64,000 bases of DNA from Paracyclopina nana (lineage: Eukaryota; Arthropoda; Copepoda; Cyclopoida; Cyclopettidae), in contig JAGUCH010000004.1 of the NCBI GenBank assembly GCA_019096065.1, forward strand, positions 434,001 to 498,000. Reading direction: 5' to 3'. Position numbers and translations under genes: made by a program. Under the pieces are notes generated by a model. The model did not search any database. It was not told the DNA's origin and saw only the letters and a list, made by a program, of their open reading frames with translations. Shown here piece by piece: positions 1 to 11,444 of the stretch (position 1 is the stretch's first letter; each line of letters starts with the position of its first letter).

Positions 1-1075
1 ATTTGAATTCACCTTAAATTATTTGATCACCAATAGAATTATATTATTTTTGGGTAAATTATGAGATTGAAGATTAAATTATATTTTTTTTTTGGCTAGT
101 TATATTTTTTCTGGTAAAATCATATGGTTTTAAGAAAAATCTTTTGATTTATAAGGTAAAATTATTCGATCTCAAATAAAATAATAAAATTATGTGATGA
201 TAATTTGATTTTAGATCACATATGTTTGATTATAGATAAAAATATGTTATTTTAGGTAAAAATATGTTATTTTGGGTAAAAATATGTTATTTTAGGTAAA
301 AATATGTTATTTTAGGTAAAAATATGTTATTTTAGATAACATATGTTATTTTAGATAAAAATGGGTTATTTTAGATAAAAATAGGTTATTTAGGATCAAA
401 AATTATGTTTTTTTAGATTCAAAAAATATGTGGATTTAAATAATTATATGAAAATTGCCTTCAAAAGTAATGTCCATAATAATAAGAAATATTGATTTTG
501 AATTTTTATTTATTAAAATGTTGGGATGTATGAAAATATTGCAATGATTTCAGAATCTGCTCTATGAGATCATTCCAATGGTGTAATTATTTATGATCTC
601 AAACATTGAAGGCAAAATAGATTCTAGAAATACAGAATTGATTCAAAGTTGCTTATCTTGAAACATTGGTAATTATGTATTACTATTACTAATATGCATT
701 ATTAAAATCATTATTATTTTGTAAATGAAGGTTTTTATTAAAGTGGCAATTATTATGTGGCTCAAATAAAGGTCAATTTTCACCACATAAAAAAATCATT
801 TGTGAGATCAATGTGATTTCACCTTATATTATCCGAAAATCATCACAGCTCTCAATTATAAACTTAATTTTTAGGAAATTGCTATAAAGTAAACTATTCA
901 TTCTGAAAATTCGTACTTTATCACTTCACCGCCTTTTAGTGTGTGAAATTTCTCTCTCCTATTCAAAGAGAATTATCCACGCTGCGCTCCTTTGCAGCTT
1001 GACTTCATGTGGAGAGTGAGAGAGAACCGTTTGGCAATTTAGAAATCTCATTTGGAACGGTTCACTTTCCTCATC
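1..1075. other. AT-rich spacer upstream of Phm
   Basis: This stretch is very AT-rich and holds no convincing coding exon on either strand. It contains the tandem repeat listed separately at 236-397. The part next to the Phm start codon (about 850-1075) presumably holds its promoter and 5' untranslated region, including an AAAGTAAAC string near 886. I see no recognised element. Confidence 0.6.
236..397. repeat. 20-bp AT-rich tandem repeat
   Basis: About eight head-to-tail copies of a 20-base unit (AATATGTTATTTTAGGTAAA). The first five are nearly identical; later copies drift (TAGATAAAAATGGGTTATTT). It is a simple minisatellite in AT-rich spacer DNA with no coding content. Confidence 0.85.
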
Positions 1076-2821
1076 ATGGCAGTAGTTGAAGAGAGCTTGA
1101 GCAAGATGGAGCTCATGATGACAACTCTGATGAAGCTTTGGCTGGTTTGCCACCAGATTGCTCCCTATGCTGCCCTCCACTTGTCAGTGCCCACAGCTTC
1201 TTTTGCCCTGCAAATTCCAAATGCAAAGTAAGCCAAAATTCCATTCCGGAGATTTGAATTGGGCTTTGCTCACGGAGGCTCTGGTAGTAATGATTATTGC
1301 CGCCAGGAGGAGCTAATGATACCCCAGCTAATAGCAGCGTAAGCTAAGCGGGTAGAAAATTGAATTTCGATCTGTTTCTGTTTCCACCCGCCCCGCTACT
1401 AGCCCCGATCTAAAAATATTGAACCTCCGATCAATTTTAAAAGCATCCAGATTTGATATATTTCAACTACTTCACTAATATTTCAGTCTTCTAATTTTTG
1501 ACAAGCAAGTTTTATTCATGTTCTGTAGTTCTTTTAAGGGCAAATTCAGGTATAATTGCATGCTTTGTATGACAATTTTCCCAAGACAATCATGCTTGAT
1601 ACACAGTTGAGCTTACTGGTAAAGGCAGAAAATCTCTACTTTCTTGACAAAAACGCCAAATATTTCGTTTTTTAAAGTCAAAAAGCCAAATGATAACGAT
1701 TATGCGACGAACTAGTTTAAGCGACTTTGAAAAAGAATCGGAGGTTACTTCTAATGCCATCTTTTTTACATTATTCGGAAAAATGTAACTACACCGTGAG
1801 CAAAGCCCAATTACCATGAAATTTTGGATTTTTCAGGCCAGAAAAGGCCGAGTCCTACCTATGCACTCCAATGAGGCTGGACAAGTCCAACACCTATTAC
1901 ATAGTCGGGTTCGAGCCCACTGCCCACATGGACACTGCCCACCACATGATCCTTTATGGGTGCAAATCTCCAAGCAGACAGGAAGCAGTCTACAATTGTG
2001 GAGCCATGGCCACCAAAGATCCCAATTTCAGCTCTGCTTTCCAGCCCTGTGGTGATGGCCAACAGGTGGTCTATGCTTGGGCCAAGAATGCTCCAGAGTT
2101 GGAGCTGCCACCAGGAGTGGGCTTCAGAGTGGGTGGACCAGACTCTGAAATCGACTGGCTGGTCTTGCAGGTAATATTTTTTCAAGATGAGAGGTTGCGT
2201 GACTCCCCACTGAAATGTTCCGAATGTTCTTGACAGGTTCACTATGCCTCTGTCAAGCATATTCCAGAGGACGGCGATACATCCGGAGTGATTCTGCACT
2301 ACACCAATGTGCCTCAGCCAAGGTCGGCCGGAGTGTACTACACGGGGACAAGTGGACGATTCCCAGCCCAGACCACCACCTATGCTGAGGCAGCCTGCAA
2401 ACTCAATACGGACAAGACCATCCACCCGTTTGCCTTCAGAGTGCACACCCATGGCCTGGGCAGAGTTGTGTCTGGCTGGAAAGTCACACCGGACATGAGG
2501 TGGACCCTGCTGGGCAAGCGGAACCCGCAGAAGCCGCAAATGTTCCAGGCCATCAATGACACCTCGGTGACAATGGCGAATGGGGACATCTTGGCGTCAA
2601 GGTGCACCATGAAGAACACCAAGGATTTTGCAGTGTCTGTGGGCTCCACCAACGAGGATGAAATGTGCAACTTCTACCTGATGTATTGGGTCGAGGGCAC
2701 CGAGGTCCTCTCCCAAAAGTCTTGTTTCAGCTTTGGCCCTCCAATTTACTCTTGGGGAGGCTGGATCCTCGGTGGAGGCTTGTCAAATATTCCACCCGAC
2801 TCTGAGGCCTCGGCTCTTTAA
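1076..2821 (+). CDS. Phm: Peptidylglycine alpha-hydroxylating monooxygenase
   Basis: Copper- and ascorbate-dependent enzyme that hydroxylates the C-terminal glycine of neuropeptide precursors, the first step of peptide amidation in the secretory pathway. Exons 1076-1227, 1837-2170 and 2237-2821 join in frame to 356 residues. The N-terminus is hydrophobic and signal-like; the start could also be Met11. Copper ligands are visible: His86-His87 in AHHM, His164, His232 and His234 in VHTHG, and Met305 in EDEMCNF. The protein ends soon after the second copper domain, so no lyase (PAL) domain is attached. That is the separate-gene arrangement known in insects, and the length matches the insect enzyme. 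Its 3' end is converging on PTPMT1 and has been copied downstream (3030-3335). Confidence 0.95.
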
Positions 2822-2871
2822 CTAGGCGTATATTCTAATCTTCTAAATACATATTTTGTAAATCGCACAAA

Positions 2872-3335
2872 GAATCACTTGTCATTGAGGGGGTTGTGAA
2901 ATGTTCGCAAGGCTTGCCTCTGCTTGGTGAGCAGCAAAATGTGAGGCCTTTTCAACCTCTTGGCCTCCACAGCCTCTTCAGGGCTCCACCCATTTCTGGC
3001 CAAGAGGTATCAGCCCACAAATATGGAACCCACAGAAGCTGCAGATGTTCCAGCCCGTCAATGACACCTCAGTGACAATGGCGAATAGGGACATCTTGGC
3101 CTCAAGGTGCACAATGAAGAGTACCATGGATTTTGCAGTGTCTGTGGGCTCCACCAATTATGATGACATGTGCAACTTCTACTTAATTGTACTGGGGCGA
3201 GGGCACTGATAGGTTCCCTCCCAAAAGTCTTGTTTCAGCTTTGGCCCTCCGATTTACTCTTGGGGCGGCTGGATCCATGGTGGAGGCTTGTCAAATATTC
3301 CATCAGACTCTGAGGCGTTTGCTTTATAACTAACT
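2872..3335. pseudogene. Duplicated 3' ends of Phm and PTPMT1
   Basis: From about 2872 to 3022 the sequence is a degenerate copy of the PTPMT1 3' end (genuine copy 3377-3530). From about 3030 to 3335 it is a degenerate copy of the last Phm exon (genuine copy about 2517-2835). The Phm copy has substitutions and frame breaks (for example in the EDEMCNF region). The order is therefore Phm end, PTPMT1 fragment, Phm fragment, PTPMT1 end: a tandem duplication of about 500 bases spanning the convergent 3' ends, with one broken copy of each gene left in the middle. Confidence 0.9.
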
Positions 3336-3382
3336 GTAAATTCTAATCTCCTAAATATTTATTAAGTATATCACACAAAGAA

Positions 3383-4028
3383 TCACTTGTCGTTGAGGGT
3401 GTTGTGAAATGTTCGCAGTGCTTGCCACTGCTTGGTGTGCAGCAGAATGTGGGGCCTTTTCAGTCTCATGGCCTCCACAGCCTCTTCAGGACTCCACCCA
3501 TTTTTGGCCATTAGGTAGCAACCCACGAGGGTGGCTGATCTGGTCCTGCCAGCTTTGCAGTGGACATAGACGGACGCCTCGGGATCCTTGTCAACAATGT
3601 CATTGATGAAAGTCACGCCTTTGAGCAGTTTCTCCACGCTGGGAGCCTCAAATATGTCGGTGGTTGCTAGCTGCAGGAAATGCTTCACTCCCAGCGCCTC
3701 CCACTCGTGTCCAGAGTTGGAAAAGAGCTTGAGCTCATAGGACTCGTTCATGGACACCACTCCTTTGATGCCTTCCCGTTCGATGAGCTGAAAAGTGCAT
3801 AAAATAAGAAATGAAGGCGACCTAGAGAAATGGGGGAAAATGCGGATAAAAACCTACTTTCTTCGACGTTTCGCCGCGAAATGGCAAGGCGCCCAAAACG
3901 ACATTTTGGTCGATTCGGTCCCACCAATTCCGGAGCGAGACTCTTTCCATCAAAACATTGTATGCCAAGGTTGGCAAAAATGTGGCACGAGCGAACATAG
4001 CGCCGCACAGGCTCTTAATGCACTCCAT
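3383..4028 (-). CDS. PTPMT1: Mitochondrial phosphatidylglycerophosphatase, dual-specificity phosphatase fold
   Basis: Dephosphorylates phosphatidylglycerol phosphate in cardiolipin synthesis in the mitochondrion. Two exons on the minus strand, 4028-3858 and 3787-3383, separated by a 70-base intron, give 191 residues, close to the family length. The catalytic loop VHCKAGRTR carries the nucleophile Cys134 and Arg140. The N-terminal segment with WWDRID and LGALPFR is typical of PTPMT1 rather than other dual-specificity phosphatases. It is divergent from the ODAD1-like gene (188 bases between start codons) and convergent with Phm. A TTGTTTACG motif lies 60 bases upstream of the start. Confidence 0.93.
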
Positions 4029-4087
4029 CCAGGTGAATTCCTACTACCCTGCCTGTTGCTACCAAAATTGCTTCAGCGCAATGTTTA

Positions 4088-4096
4088 TTGTTTACG
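4088..4096. promoter_or_regulatory. TTGTTTACG motif, PTPMT1/ODAD1-like promoter
   Basis: Forkhead-like string TTGTTTACG in the divergent promoter, 60 bases upstream of the PTPMT1 start and 121 upstream of the ODAD1-like start. It is one of a set of such motifs at gene starts in this window. Confidence 0.4.
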
Positions 4097-4216
4097 TTAT
4101 GCAGTCGGTATTTCGCAACATTTTTATTGCGCTCACGCAACCTTTACGAGCATGCGCAACTATTTGATTAGTCTGCGCGCGTGCAAGGTTTGATCAATGA
4201 CAGCATAGGAAACATC

Positions 4217-6883
4217 ATGGCTGGGGATGACCATGAGAAAAACGATGATGAGAAGGACTCCGAGTTGGATTTGCTGGCTGAGCAAGAGCTCATTCGGCTC
4301 ACGAGGCAATTCAGGGTATGTATAACTTAATTTATACATTTTTGATTAAATATACATGTAATTAATGATGAACAGGTCATGGAAGGGGATAAAGAGGCTT
4401 ACTTGGAAGAGGCCTCCAAAGCCCTGAAGAGGCAAAGGGCCAACATCCATGAGCTGGAGGTTGAAAGGCGCCAATTGAACCGGAGCCTGCGGGTGTCACG
4501 GTCCAAGCAGAACCGGAACAAGGATGCGGAGAACGCGGCCAAGATTGCCAGGCTGGCCGAGGATCAGGACACCATTTCCATCATGATCAAGCGTGAGAAG
4601 CAAGCGCTCAAGGATCTGGAGGGCGAGATCAACCGCGTGGAGAGGCAAATCGCCCAGCAACGGAGGGCTGCGAACAATGCTGGCAAATCCGGAGATGCGA
4701 GCGCTCCACAAGCTCCTGGAGGAGGAATGACAGTGAGGGACAAGAAGGACATTGGCAAGAAGATTGTCCTGCTTGAGAACCGTCTGGACGGAGTCATGAT
4801 CAGCTTCAACGCCACGCTGGCCCAAAACAGTGCTGTCCGGAAGGAGATTGATCATCTGGTGCAAGAGCGGGCCACGTTCAACGACATGATTGCCCGGCTG
4901 CAAAAGAAGATTGCGGCCAACAAAAAGGTCGTGGCCGACATCACGGAGATGGCCATTTTGGCCTTCGACCAGCGGGACGAGGCCCAGTCCAAGATCACTG
5001 CTTTGCAGGACAGGAACGAGAAAGATGCTCAGCAGTACGCAGCGGAGCTCAAGGAGCTCCAGAGGACCTTGGACCACGACGAGAAGCTCAAGGACTTTTT
5101 GTTCCACAAGTCCAACGACAGAGCCTTTGCTGCAGACTTTGCTGAGGAGGAGCGCGAGCGGGACAGGAAGGAGGCCGAGGCCAAGGATCTGGAGCACACG
5201 AAAATGTTCAAGGATGCCTTCGACCGGATCAAGAGAGTCGTGGCCTCCGACTCGAGCCTGGACAAAATTGTGGCCGACTTCATCAAGGTGGAGGACCAGA
5301 ATTTCGCACTCTTCAACTACGTCACGGAGATGAACAACCAGGTGGAGGGGCTGCAGGAGTCGATCGCCAAGCTGAGGTGCGACATCAAGGAGGCCAAAGG
5401 CAGAGGAGACGAAAGGGAGAGGCAGCAAAGGGACCAGCTCAACAGCATGGAGAGGAGAGTGGCCATGTCGATCCGGGAGGCTGACACCACGGAGGCCAAG
5501 CTCGACCTCATGGAAGGAGTGATCCAAAAGCTCAAGGTACATTTTTTATATGATGGAAAGCAATTTTCGCATGTATAATTCAGTTTACCAATTCGTCTCA
5601 GTTCATATTACTATACATATATAAAAGCTCTGACGTTTAACTTTATCAAGTGACACGCATTATAAAGTATTTTATAAGGTGTGTTGCTCCTCTGTTTGAC
5701 CAGAGACCATGATATTGAATTTTTACCGCACCTTCTCAGTCCCGAAAAGCAGCATGTAAAATACTATTACCATGAGTAACCTCCAAAAAGTCTCCACATT
5801 TATCATTCTTGATGGGAATGTCAAATGACCGAAAATACAAGTAAACACTTTAATTGCTTGGCAAGTGAAATTGGCTTTTGCAACTAATATAAGGAAAAAA
5901 ATAGAAAATTACTTAAGGAATGTTGGGGTCAACTATATTAACTTTACTTTAACTTTGGGTCATAAGTTGATGAGCAATGAAAGTGAGGAGAAGTGATGAC
6001 ATATGGCTCAACTGGTTAATTTCATGGAAATTGAAAGCTTTTGTAATATTTGGTGGAGCAATGCAATCCACAAATTTAGGGCTGATGTCCTCAACAATCC
6101 ATTCCGGATTAATTTCAGAAATGCATAGAACAGGATTTAAGTTAATAGCCTTAAAAGTAAAATTTCGAAATAAAACTTTATCAATAAAAAATAAAAAAAT
6201 TACAAGTAAAGCAATGAAAAAATCAGTAAGGAGTCGTAGTATGTCACTATATAAAATATGTTCATGTTCATAAATAACAAGGTCCATATAACAGCTGTGA
6301 ACCAAAAGACTGAGAAAACAATAATTTTATGCTGCTATGAACATGCATTTTCTACTTTCAGATTGGATGTGAAGAGTTGTACATGAACTGTCAAGTTGGA
6401 TCCACACCAGTGTTGTCCCTTTTAGGTGGCCTCTCCAAGGCCTCAGAGCCAGAGAGGCCTTTTGTCAACGAAAACAACATCATCATGTATCTGGATATGG
6501 TCAATGAAAGAGCCATCGAGCTCAAGGGCATTGGTCAATTTGTGGACTTCCAAAGCAAAACCAAGTCCGGAGACAAGAGAGATCCATATGCAGTGGATCC
6601 CAAGTCCATGGTTGGCCTTGGCAGCTTGATAGGAGAGAAAAAGAAGCCTTTGAAACGTATGCCATCGTGTGCAGCTCTTTTGGGCAAGGCTGAAGAGGAG
6701 GAGCCGAGTGACCTTTCTGAGGCTGCCAACATCACACCCTTCGAAATGGCCACCCTAAAAGCACGAGCCTTCAAGCTGACCAAGAAGGAGAGAGAAGAGG
6801 AGCTCAAGGAATCTGAAACTGCACTCATAGAAACTGCCAAAATCAACAAGAGGAGGAACAGTCGTATCGTTGGCAAAATGTAA
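4217..6883 (+). CDS. Outer dynein arm docking complex coiled-coil protein (CCDC63/CCDC114 family)
   Basis: Axonemal protein that anchors outer dynein arms to doublet microtubules in cilia and sperm flagella. Exons 4217-4315, 4376-5536 and 6362-6883 join in phase to 593 residues. Residues about 15-440 are nearly continuous charged heptad coiled coil, followed by a less structured tail rich in Lys and Glu. The segment around VMEGDKEAYLEEA and the DLMEGVIQKLK stretch resemble ODAD1/CCDC63. I cannot tell the two paralogues apart. The last intron is unusually long (825 bases, AT-rich). The last exon and its 3' flank (about 6600-7150) have been copied three times near 19.1-20.2 kb. An AATAAA lies near 6949. 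Confidence 0.85.
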
Positions 6884-7278
6884 ATTGACCTTGTGAAAGA
6901 GCATGAATGTACATAGGAAAATGAAAATATCACATTTACCTTGATCGCAATAAAAACCTCACAATTCATTATCCTATTATTAATTGAATACAAAATCAAC
7001 TATGCAGTCAATTGTAAAATTGTAAAATTTGCAAAATGTAAATTGACCTTGTGAAAATTAACGTACTTAAAGGATAAAAGACATTTAACCTCTCAATTAT
7101 TGAAGCCTCGCATTTCATTAATGTGACATTTTGAGTAAATCATTAAGTAGACTCCATTAAGATGGATTTTTGCTCAAGCAGAGAAGCTCAAAAGTGGATT
7201 ACATTGCTCTTTTGATATATGTTTTTCGATTTATTGCACCTGGACTACCAGGTTGCTAAGCTACATTTTTGATCACAT

Positions 7279-9618
7279 TTAATCAGAAGATGAAGAGGTG
7301 GAGGAAGGATTGGAGTGACGTTTCTTGCTTTTCTTCTTCTTCTTCTTTTTGCTCTTGCTTCTATGCCGATGCTCCTTCTTGTCCTTCTTCTTTTTCTTTA
7401 GCTTTTTCTTCTTCGATGACTTTTCCACCCACTCATCATCTTCTTCATTTGATTTTGAGTTGTGTTGACTGCCTTTCATAGAATCCACGCCCTCCTCTGG
7501 TTTTTTGGGACCGAAAAAGTCTGGCTCTGTGAAGAAATCCGTGGCTGACATTCGAGTTTTAGAGCTTGGCATGCCAGTCAAGAAAGGCTTGTTGGCTTCA
7601 CTGCTGACGGATTGCTTCAATGTCGAAGATGAAGGCGTTTTCTTGTTGAGCTTGTCGAAATCGATGTTGGCGAAAATGCCTTTGGCAGGAGCCGGATTCC
7701 TGAGGAGGTTCTCATGCGGTTTCTCCATCCAGGATGAATTATGAGCAACTTTGGAGTTTTGCTCACTTGTCTCTTCCTCCTCCTCCTCTTCTTCTTCGGA
7801 ATCTTCGCTGGCCAGGAATATCGACTTGAACAGATCCATTGGCGGCTTCTCTTCTTCCACCTCTTCTTCCTTGCAAGCCTCCAAGTCTGCATTGATGGGT
7901 TCTTTTTCCTCAGTTGTCACGCTGAGCTCTTTAACCGGCTGTTTAGCCTCGACCACATTGAGTCTGCCAAACAGGTCAAACTTGGACTTGGCCTCCACGG
8001 CCACTCCGACCACTGAGGCATCGCCAAATGGAGGCTTGACGTTGAAGCGGACGCAAAGGAGCCTCGCGGGATGCCATTCCAAGGTTTCGCGCGTTAAATG
8101 TCCGTACAGCTTCATTTTGGCAGCCTTCTCCGCCTCGCTCAGCTCCTGGTCTAATTGGCCAGCCTTGTCATTGTCGTCCATGCCCGCGGAGACAAACCGC
8201 GAGGACATGCTAAAATTCAGGGGGCGAAAGAGCATGGAGGCCCTGTGGAACTCGAGGCGTTCTCGCTCGCGCTCCCACTCAGGCATGTCTTTGGGCTGCA
8301 AAATGGGCAGGGCATTTCCATGCTTCAGGCAAGCCATGAACTGCTCGTATCTCTTCTGCTTCCCAGCATCGCTGGCAAAAGGCTTGAATTGGCTGGAATC
8401 CTCGGCCGGGCTCCCGGACAAGATGGCCTTGACTTGCTCCTCCGTCATGAATTCTTCTTCTTGGTGATCGTTGATGGCTGACCTTCGCTGATCCGGAGTG
8501 GGATTGGTGGTGCTCAATTCTTTGGATGAGGGCTCAAATCGGGATTTCCGCGCCAGACCTTTGGGCTGAAAGCCTTTGGGGATTTCGGGCGGCTCGAAAT
8601 TCTTCTGCAAGAGCGTCAAGCTCTTCTTGGCCAAGGTGAAGCCCTCAAGGCAAGCGACGAGATCCTTGTCCCACCTGCTGGCCTTTTTTGGCCTCTTTTT
8701 GTTATTTTGATCATCGTCGTCTAGGAGGGCAAAGTCGTAGCGAGACATGTCGTCCCTTTGGTAGATGTCGTCGTCTTCCTCCTCGTACGCCCCGACTCCA
8801 AAGGCTTGGCCGGAAATCTTGAGCTTCTTCTTGGCAGCATTGTCGAATTTCGTCATAGGGAGGCCAAACAGGTTAATGTGACTAGAGCTGCTGAGCACTG
8901 AGGAGCCCCGCTCAAGGCCGCTGTAGGCGATGCCAAACAGGTTCTCCTTCGGCTGGGCGACAAAATCCGGAATGTCGTCCGGCGCAAACAAAAAGTCCTT
9001 GTACTTGTCATCATCCTCATCATCCTCATCTTCTTCATTATGGGCAGATTTCGCTTCTCTAGTGAAAAGGGCTTTCGTTTTTCGACTGACGGCTTTCTTG
9101 CGATTGCGCAACAGTTTGGGCCCGATGCCCTGGCCGGGTTTCCAGCCCATTTCCTTGAGCAGCCGGACTCCGATGGTCTCTTGAGCGGGACGAATGTACT
9201 GCTCCAGGACGGGATCACCCGGAATAATGGGAGCATCGACCGTTGAAACCTCCTTCCGCTTTCTGCTGCTGCTGAACTCTTTGGACGTTTGCAGCTTTCG
9301 GTGAGCAATGCCGAATTCGCCCATGTCCTCATCGTCCATAAAGTCCTCCGGCCTCTGCTCACCCGGCTGGCCTATGCGGTTGCTCCTCGAGGACTTGAAG
9401 TGCCGCGGAGTCCAGCCGTCCCGGGATCCGGCGGTGTTGAAAAAGCCGGCGGAGAAACCGCCGGTGAAGGCGCCGTGAAATCGCCGCCGGCCATTTTCGT
9501 CCGTCGCAATTTGCTCCTCGATGGGAGTTGGCTTCATTTTCTTGGCAGAGGCATTCTCCTCCTCCAACGGAGGCAAAGCGTTGCCATAGATGACAAAAGA
9601 GTCCGGATCTTCCTCCAT
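7279..9618 (-). CDS. GPATCH1: G-patch domain-containing protein 1
   Basis: Spliceosome-associated G-patch protein, nuclear, expected to stimulate a DEAH helicase in pre-mRNA splicing. A single uninterrupted exon encodes 779 residues from the ATG at 9618. An in-frame upstream Met exists, but this start matches the family (acidic MEEDP, then YGNALPPLEEE). Family landmarks in order: RFHGAFTGGFSAGFFNT near residue 50, EDFMDDED, the G-patch LLKEMGWKPGQGIGP near 160, KISGQAFGVGA, and the AGKQKRYEQFM block. The C-terminus is a long Lys-rich tail ending in Ser. A G-patch gene with no introns is notable beside its intron-containing neighbours. CGTAAACAA lies 45 bases upstream. Confidence 0.94.
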   Translation of the reverse strand: MEEDPDSFVIYGNALPPLEEENASAKKMKPTPIEEQIATDENGRRRFHGAFTGGFSAGFFNTAGSRDGWTPRHFKSSRSNRIGQPGEQRPEDFMDDEDMGEFGIAHRKLQTSKEFSSSRKRKEVSTVDAPIIPGDPVLEQYIRPAQETIGVRLLKEMGWKPGQGIGPKLLRNRKKAVSRKTKALFTREAKSAHNEEDEDDEDDDKYKDFLFAPDDIPDFVAQPKENLFGIAYSGLERGSSVLSSSSHINLFGLPMTKFDNAAKKKLKISGQAFGVGAYEEEDDDIYQRDDMSRYDFALLDDDDQNNKKRPKKASRWDKDLVACLEGFTLAKKSLTLLQKNFEPPEIPKGFQPKGLARKSRFEPSSKELSTTNPTPDQRRSAINDHQEEEFMTEEQVKAILSGSPAEDSSQFKPFASDAGKQKRYEQFMACLKHGNALPILQPKDMPEWERERERLEFHRASMLFRPLNFSMSSRFVSAGMDDNDKAGQLDQELSEAEKAAKMKLYGHLTRETLEWHPARLLCVRFNVKPPFGDASVVGVAVEAKSKFDLFGRLNVVEAKQPVKELSVTTEEKEPINADLEACKEEEVEEEKPPMDLFKSIFLASEDSEEEEEEEEETSEQNSKVAHNSSWMEKPHENLLRNPAPAKGIFANIDFDKLNKKTPSSSTLKQSVSSEANKPFLTGMPSSKTRMSATDFFTEPDFFGPKKPEEGVDSMKGSQHNSKSNEEDDEWVEKSSKKKKLKKKKKDKKEHRHRSKSKKKKKKKSKKRHSNPSSTSSSSD

Positions 9619-9662
9619 CACTAAAAATCTGATAGCAATTTTTTTTCCCGTCAAAGTGAAAA

Positions 9663-9671
9663 CGTAAACAA
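9663..9671. promoter_or_regulatory. CGTAAACAA motif upstream of GPATCH1
   Basis: Forkhead-like string 45 bases upstream of the GPATCH1 start codon, the same core (GTAAACA) as at several other gene starts in the window. Confidence 0.4.
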
Positions 9672-9897
9672 AACAAACGCAGCGTTACCCGAGCAGAGCT
9701 GACGCAAAAGAGCCAATTTTGAACGCGTTTCTTCCATCAAACTAACAATTCAGCTTCAACTACGGTTTTGAGCAAAAGTTTGTACTAATTTTGTACCATC
9801 ATAATTATTTTTCTCTACCGGTAACCGAAAATCCCTGATAAGGTTTCAATTTATAGATAGTTCTTAGTTTATTTCTCTTACAAGGCTAGCACATAAA

Positions 9898-11165
9898 GGG
9901 GCTTTCCATGTGGTGCTCTTTTGACGTTACCAAAACTCGACACTACAATCAGTGCTAAATTTTCCAAGTAACCGAAATTTGGGGCTTTCCATGTGGTGCT
10001 TTTTTGACACTAAGTTACCAAAATTCGACACTACAATCAGTGCTAAATTTTTCAAGTTACCAAAATTTGTCACATCACAGCACAGCACAACCCAACACAA
10101 GCCAGATGGACAAAAGCATAAAAGTTTGTTTTTCATCAAGAGTTACCAGACTAAGCAGAAAGTCACATAGCTTAAATTGGTGTTCTTTGTAAGAAAAAGG
10201 GGATAAATGAATTGAGGTATGAAATAAAGTGTGTTTTGGTTGCTTGTTACATGTCCATCTGCCAGTCACTCCTTGACACTGTCACTATGGGGAGCAAAAG
10301 ACAGACAAAATGCAATAGATGGTGCTGAATTTTTGGTTCTTTGGCGTACGAGTAAGCGTGCGTACTGCGTAGCAATTGCGGCAAAAATAGCGCTTCGAAT
10401 AAAAAGTAAACAAAAAGTTTTTTAGAGTTGTAGGCAACAAAATGACAAAGAAAGCTCTCTTTTTGAGCTTGTAACAGTACAATTGATTCAAGGAACATAA
10501 TGGTACCATTTTGAGCAAGATTCATGAAAGTCAAGAAATTTTGGATCATGAGTCACAAAATATCCAGACCTGAGCATGAAGGATCGAATAAGAAAAAATA
10601 GCCTTACTTTTTGCAGCTCCACTCTGTACGAGTTCAAAACAAAAAAGTTCATCTAGTGTGGGTTCAATAAAAAGAGCCAGTTTTTTGACAAATAAGCCAT
10701 TTCTTGCAATGAATTGAGGAAAAAGTATTATCTGGTAATCATGATGGCCATGCTATAGTTGTTGTACTGGCATGGCAAAAGCTAAGAAAATTGGGAAAAG
10801 CCAGCCCAAAAGTAGTGAATTGTCCCTAATTTTTAGAAATAGTCCTCAAAAACTTGATAATATCTTTGAATCTAGGGCTTTGAAAATAGGTATATTTAGC
10901 ATAGGAAATCTTTTAAACTACAAGTAGTTTAGAGAACCAAAGAGAACCAAAAGATACTGCACCTCTATTCAGAGAACCAGCCAATTTTAATTGTGAGTCC
11001 ACCTAGACAAGGCAGTTCTCAGCCCTCCATGGTTTCAACTAAAATCCGCTAGCAGAAATATGGTACTTCTAGTTTCGCCCTATTGCGCATTGCATAGCAC
11101 ACAGTTACCATTTTTTGACACGATCACTCATTTACTGTTTGTTGACACACCACATGGAAAGGCCC
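9898..11165. mobile_element. Inverted-repeat element with CTTTCCATGTGGTG ends
   Basis: The left end GGGGCTTTCCATGTGGTG (9898-9915) is inverted at 11148-11165 (CACCACATGGAAAGGCCC). The left end is itself duplicated: 9898-9980 and 9981-about 10065 are 83-87-base direct copies that include TTACCAAAAYTCGACACTACAATCAGTGCTAAATTTT. No transposase-like reading frame is present, so this is a non-autonomous element or a composite of several. A shorter relative with CCTTTCCATGTGC ends lies at 23979-24196. Confidence 0.6.
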
Positions 11166-11440
11166 ATTAGGGAAAAACGAAATGAAAACAAAAATATTGG
11201 GAAAAAAATTTGACCAGGGAAATCTTCTCATCTTCTTTTAAAGTTGATATTGGGCTAATTTTTTTTGTCTGAATAGCTCACTCTCAAACTGGTTTATCCA
11301 GTTCTTGTATTTGAATTTCGCGATATTTTTATGTACTAGCGCTACTGAAGCGCTCCCTAGCGGAGCACGAAATAACTATCATAGTTTCGTGATTCAAAAG
11401 TAGAATGGTTCCGTCAGGATTGCTCGTTAGAGATGCTCCT
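11166..11440. other. Spacer without recognised features
   Basis: AT-rich spacer between the element ending at 11165 and the minisatellite starting near 11445. I see no gene and no repeat. Confidence 0.5.
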
Positions 11441-11444
11441 GGAG

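Noticed and set aside
4496..5542. Long minus-strand open frame (348 codons) opposite the ODAD1-like exon 2
   Set aside because: It is the antisense shadow of a GC-biased coiled-coil exon. Its Leu/Val/His-rich composition has no family resemblance, and the sense exon has proper splice borders.
7751..8467. Ser-rich plus-strand frame opposite GPATCH1
   Set aside because: Antisense of the acidic Glu/Ser-rich part of GPATCH1; composition explained by the real gene.
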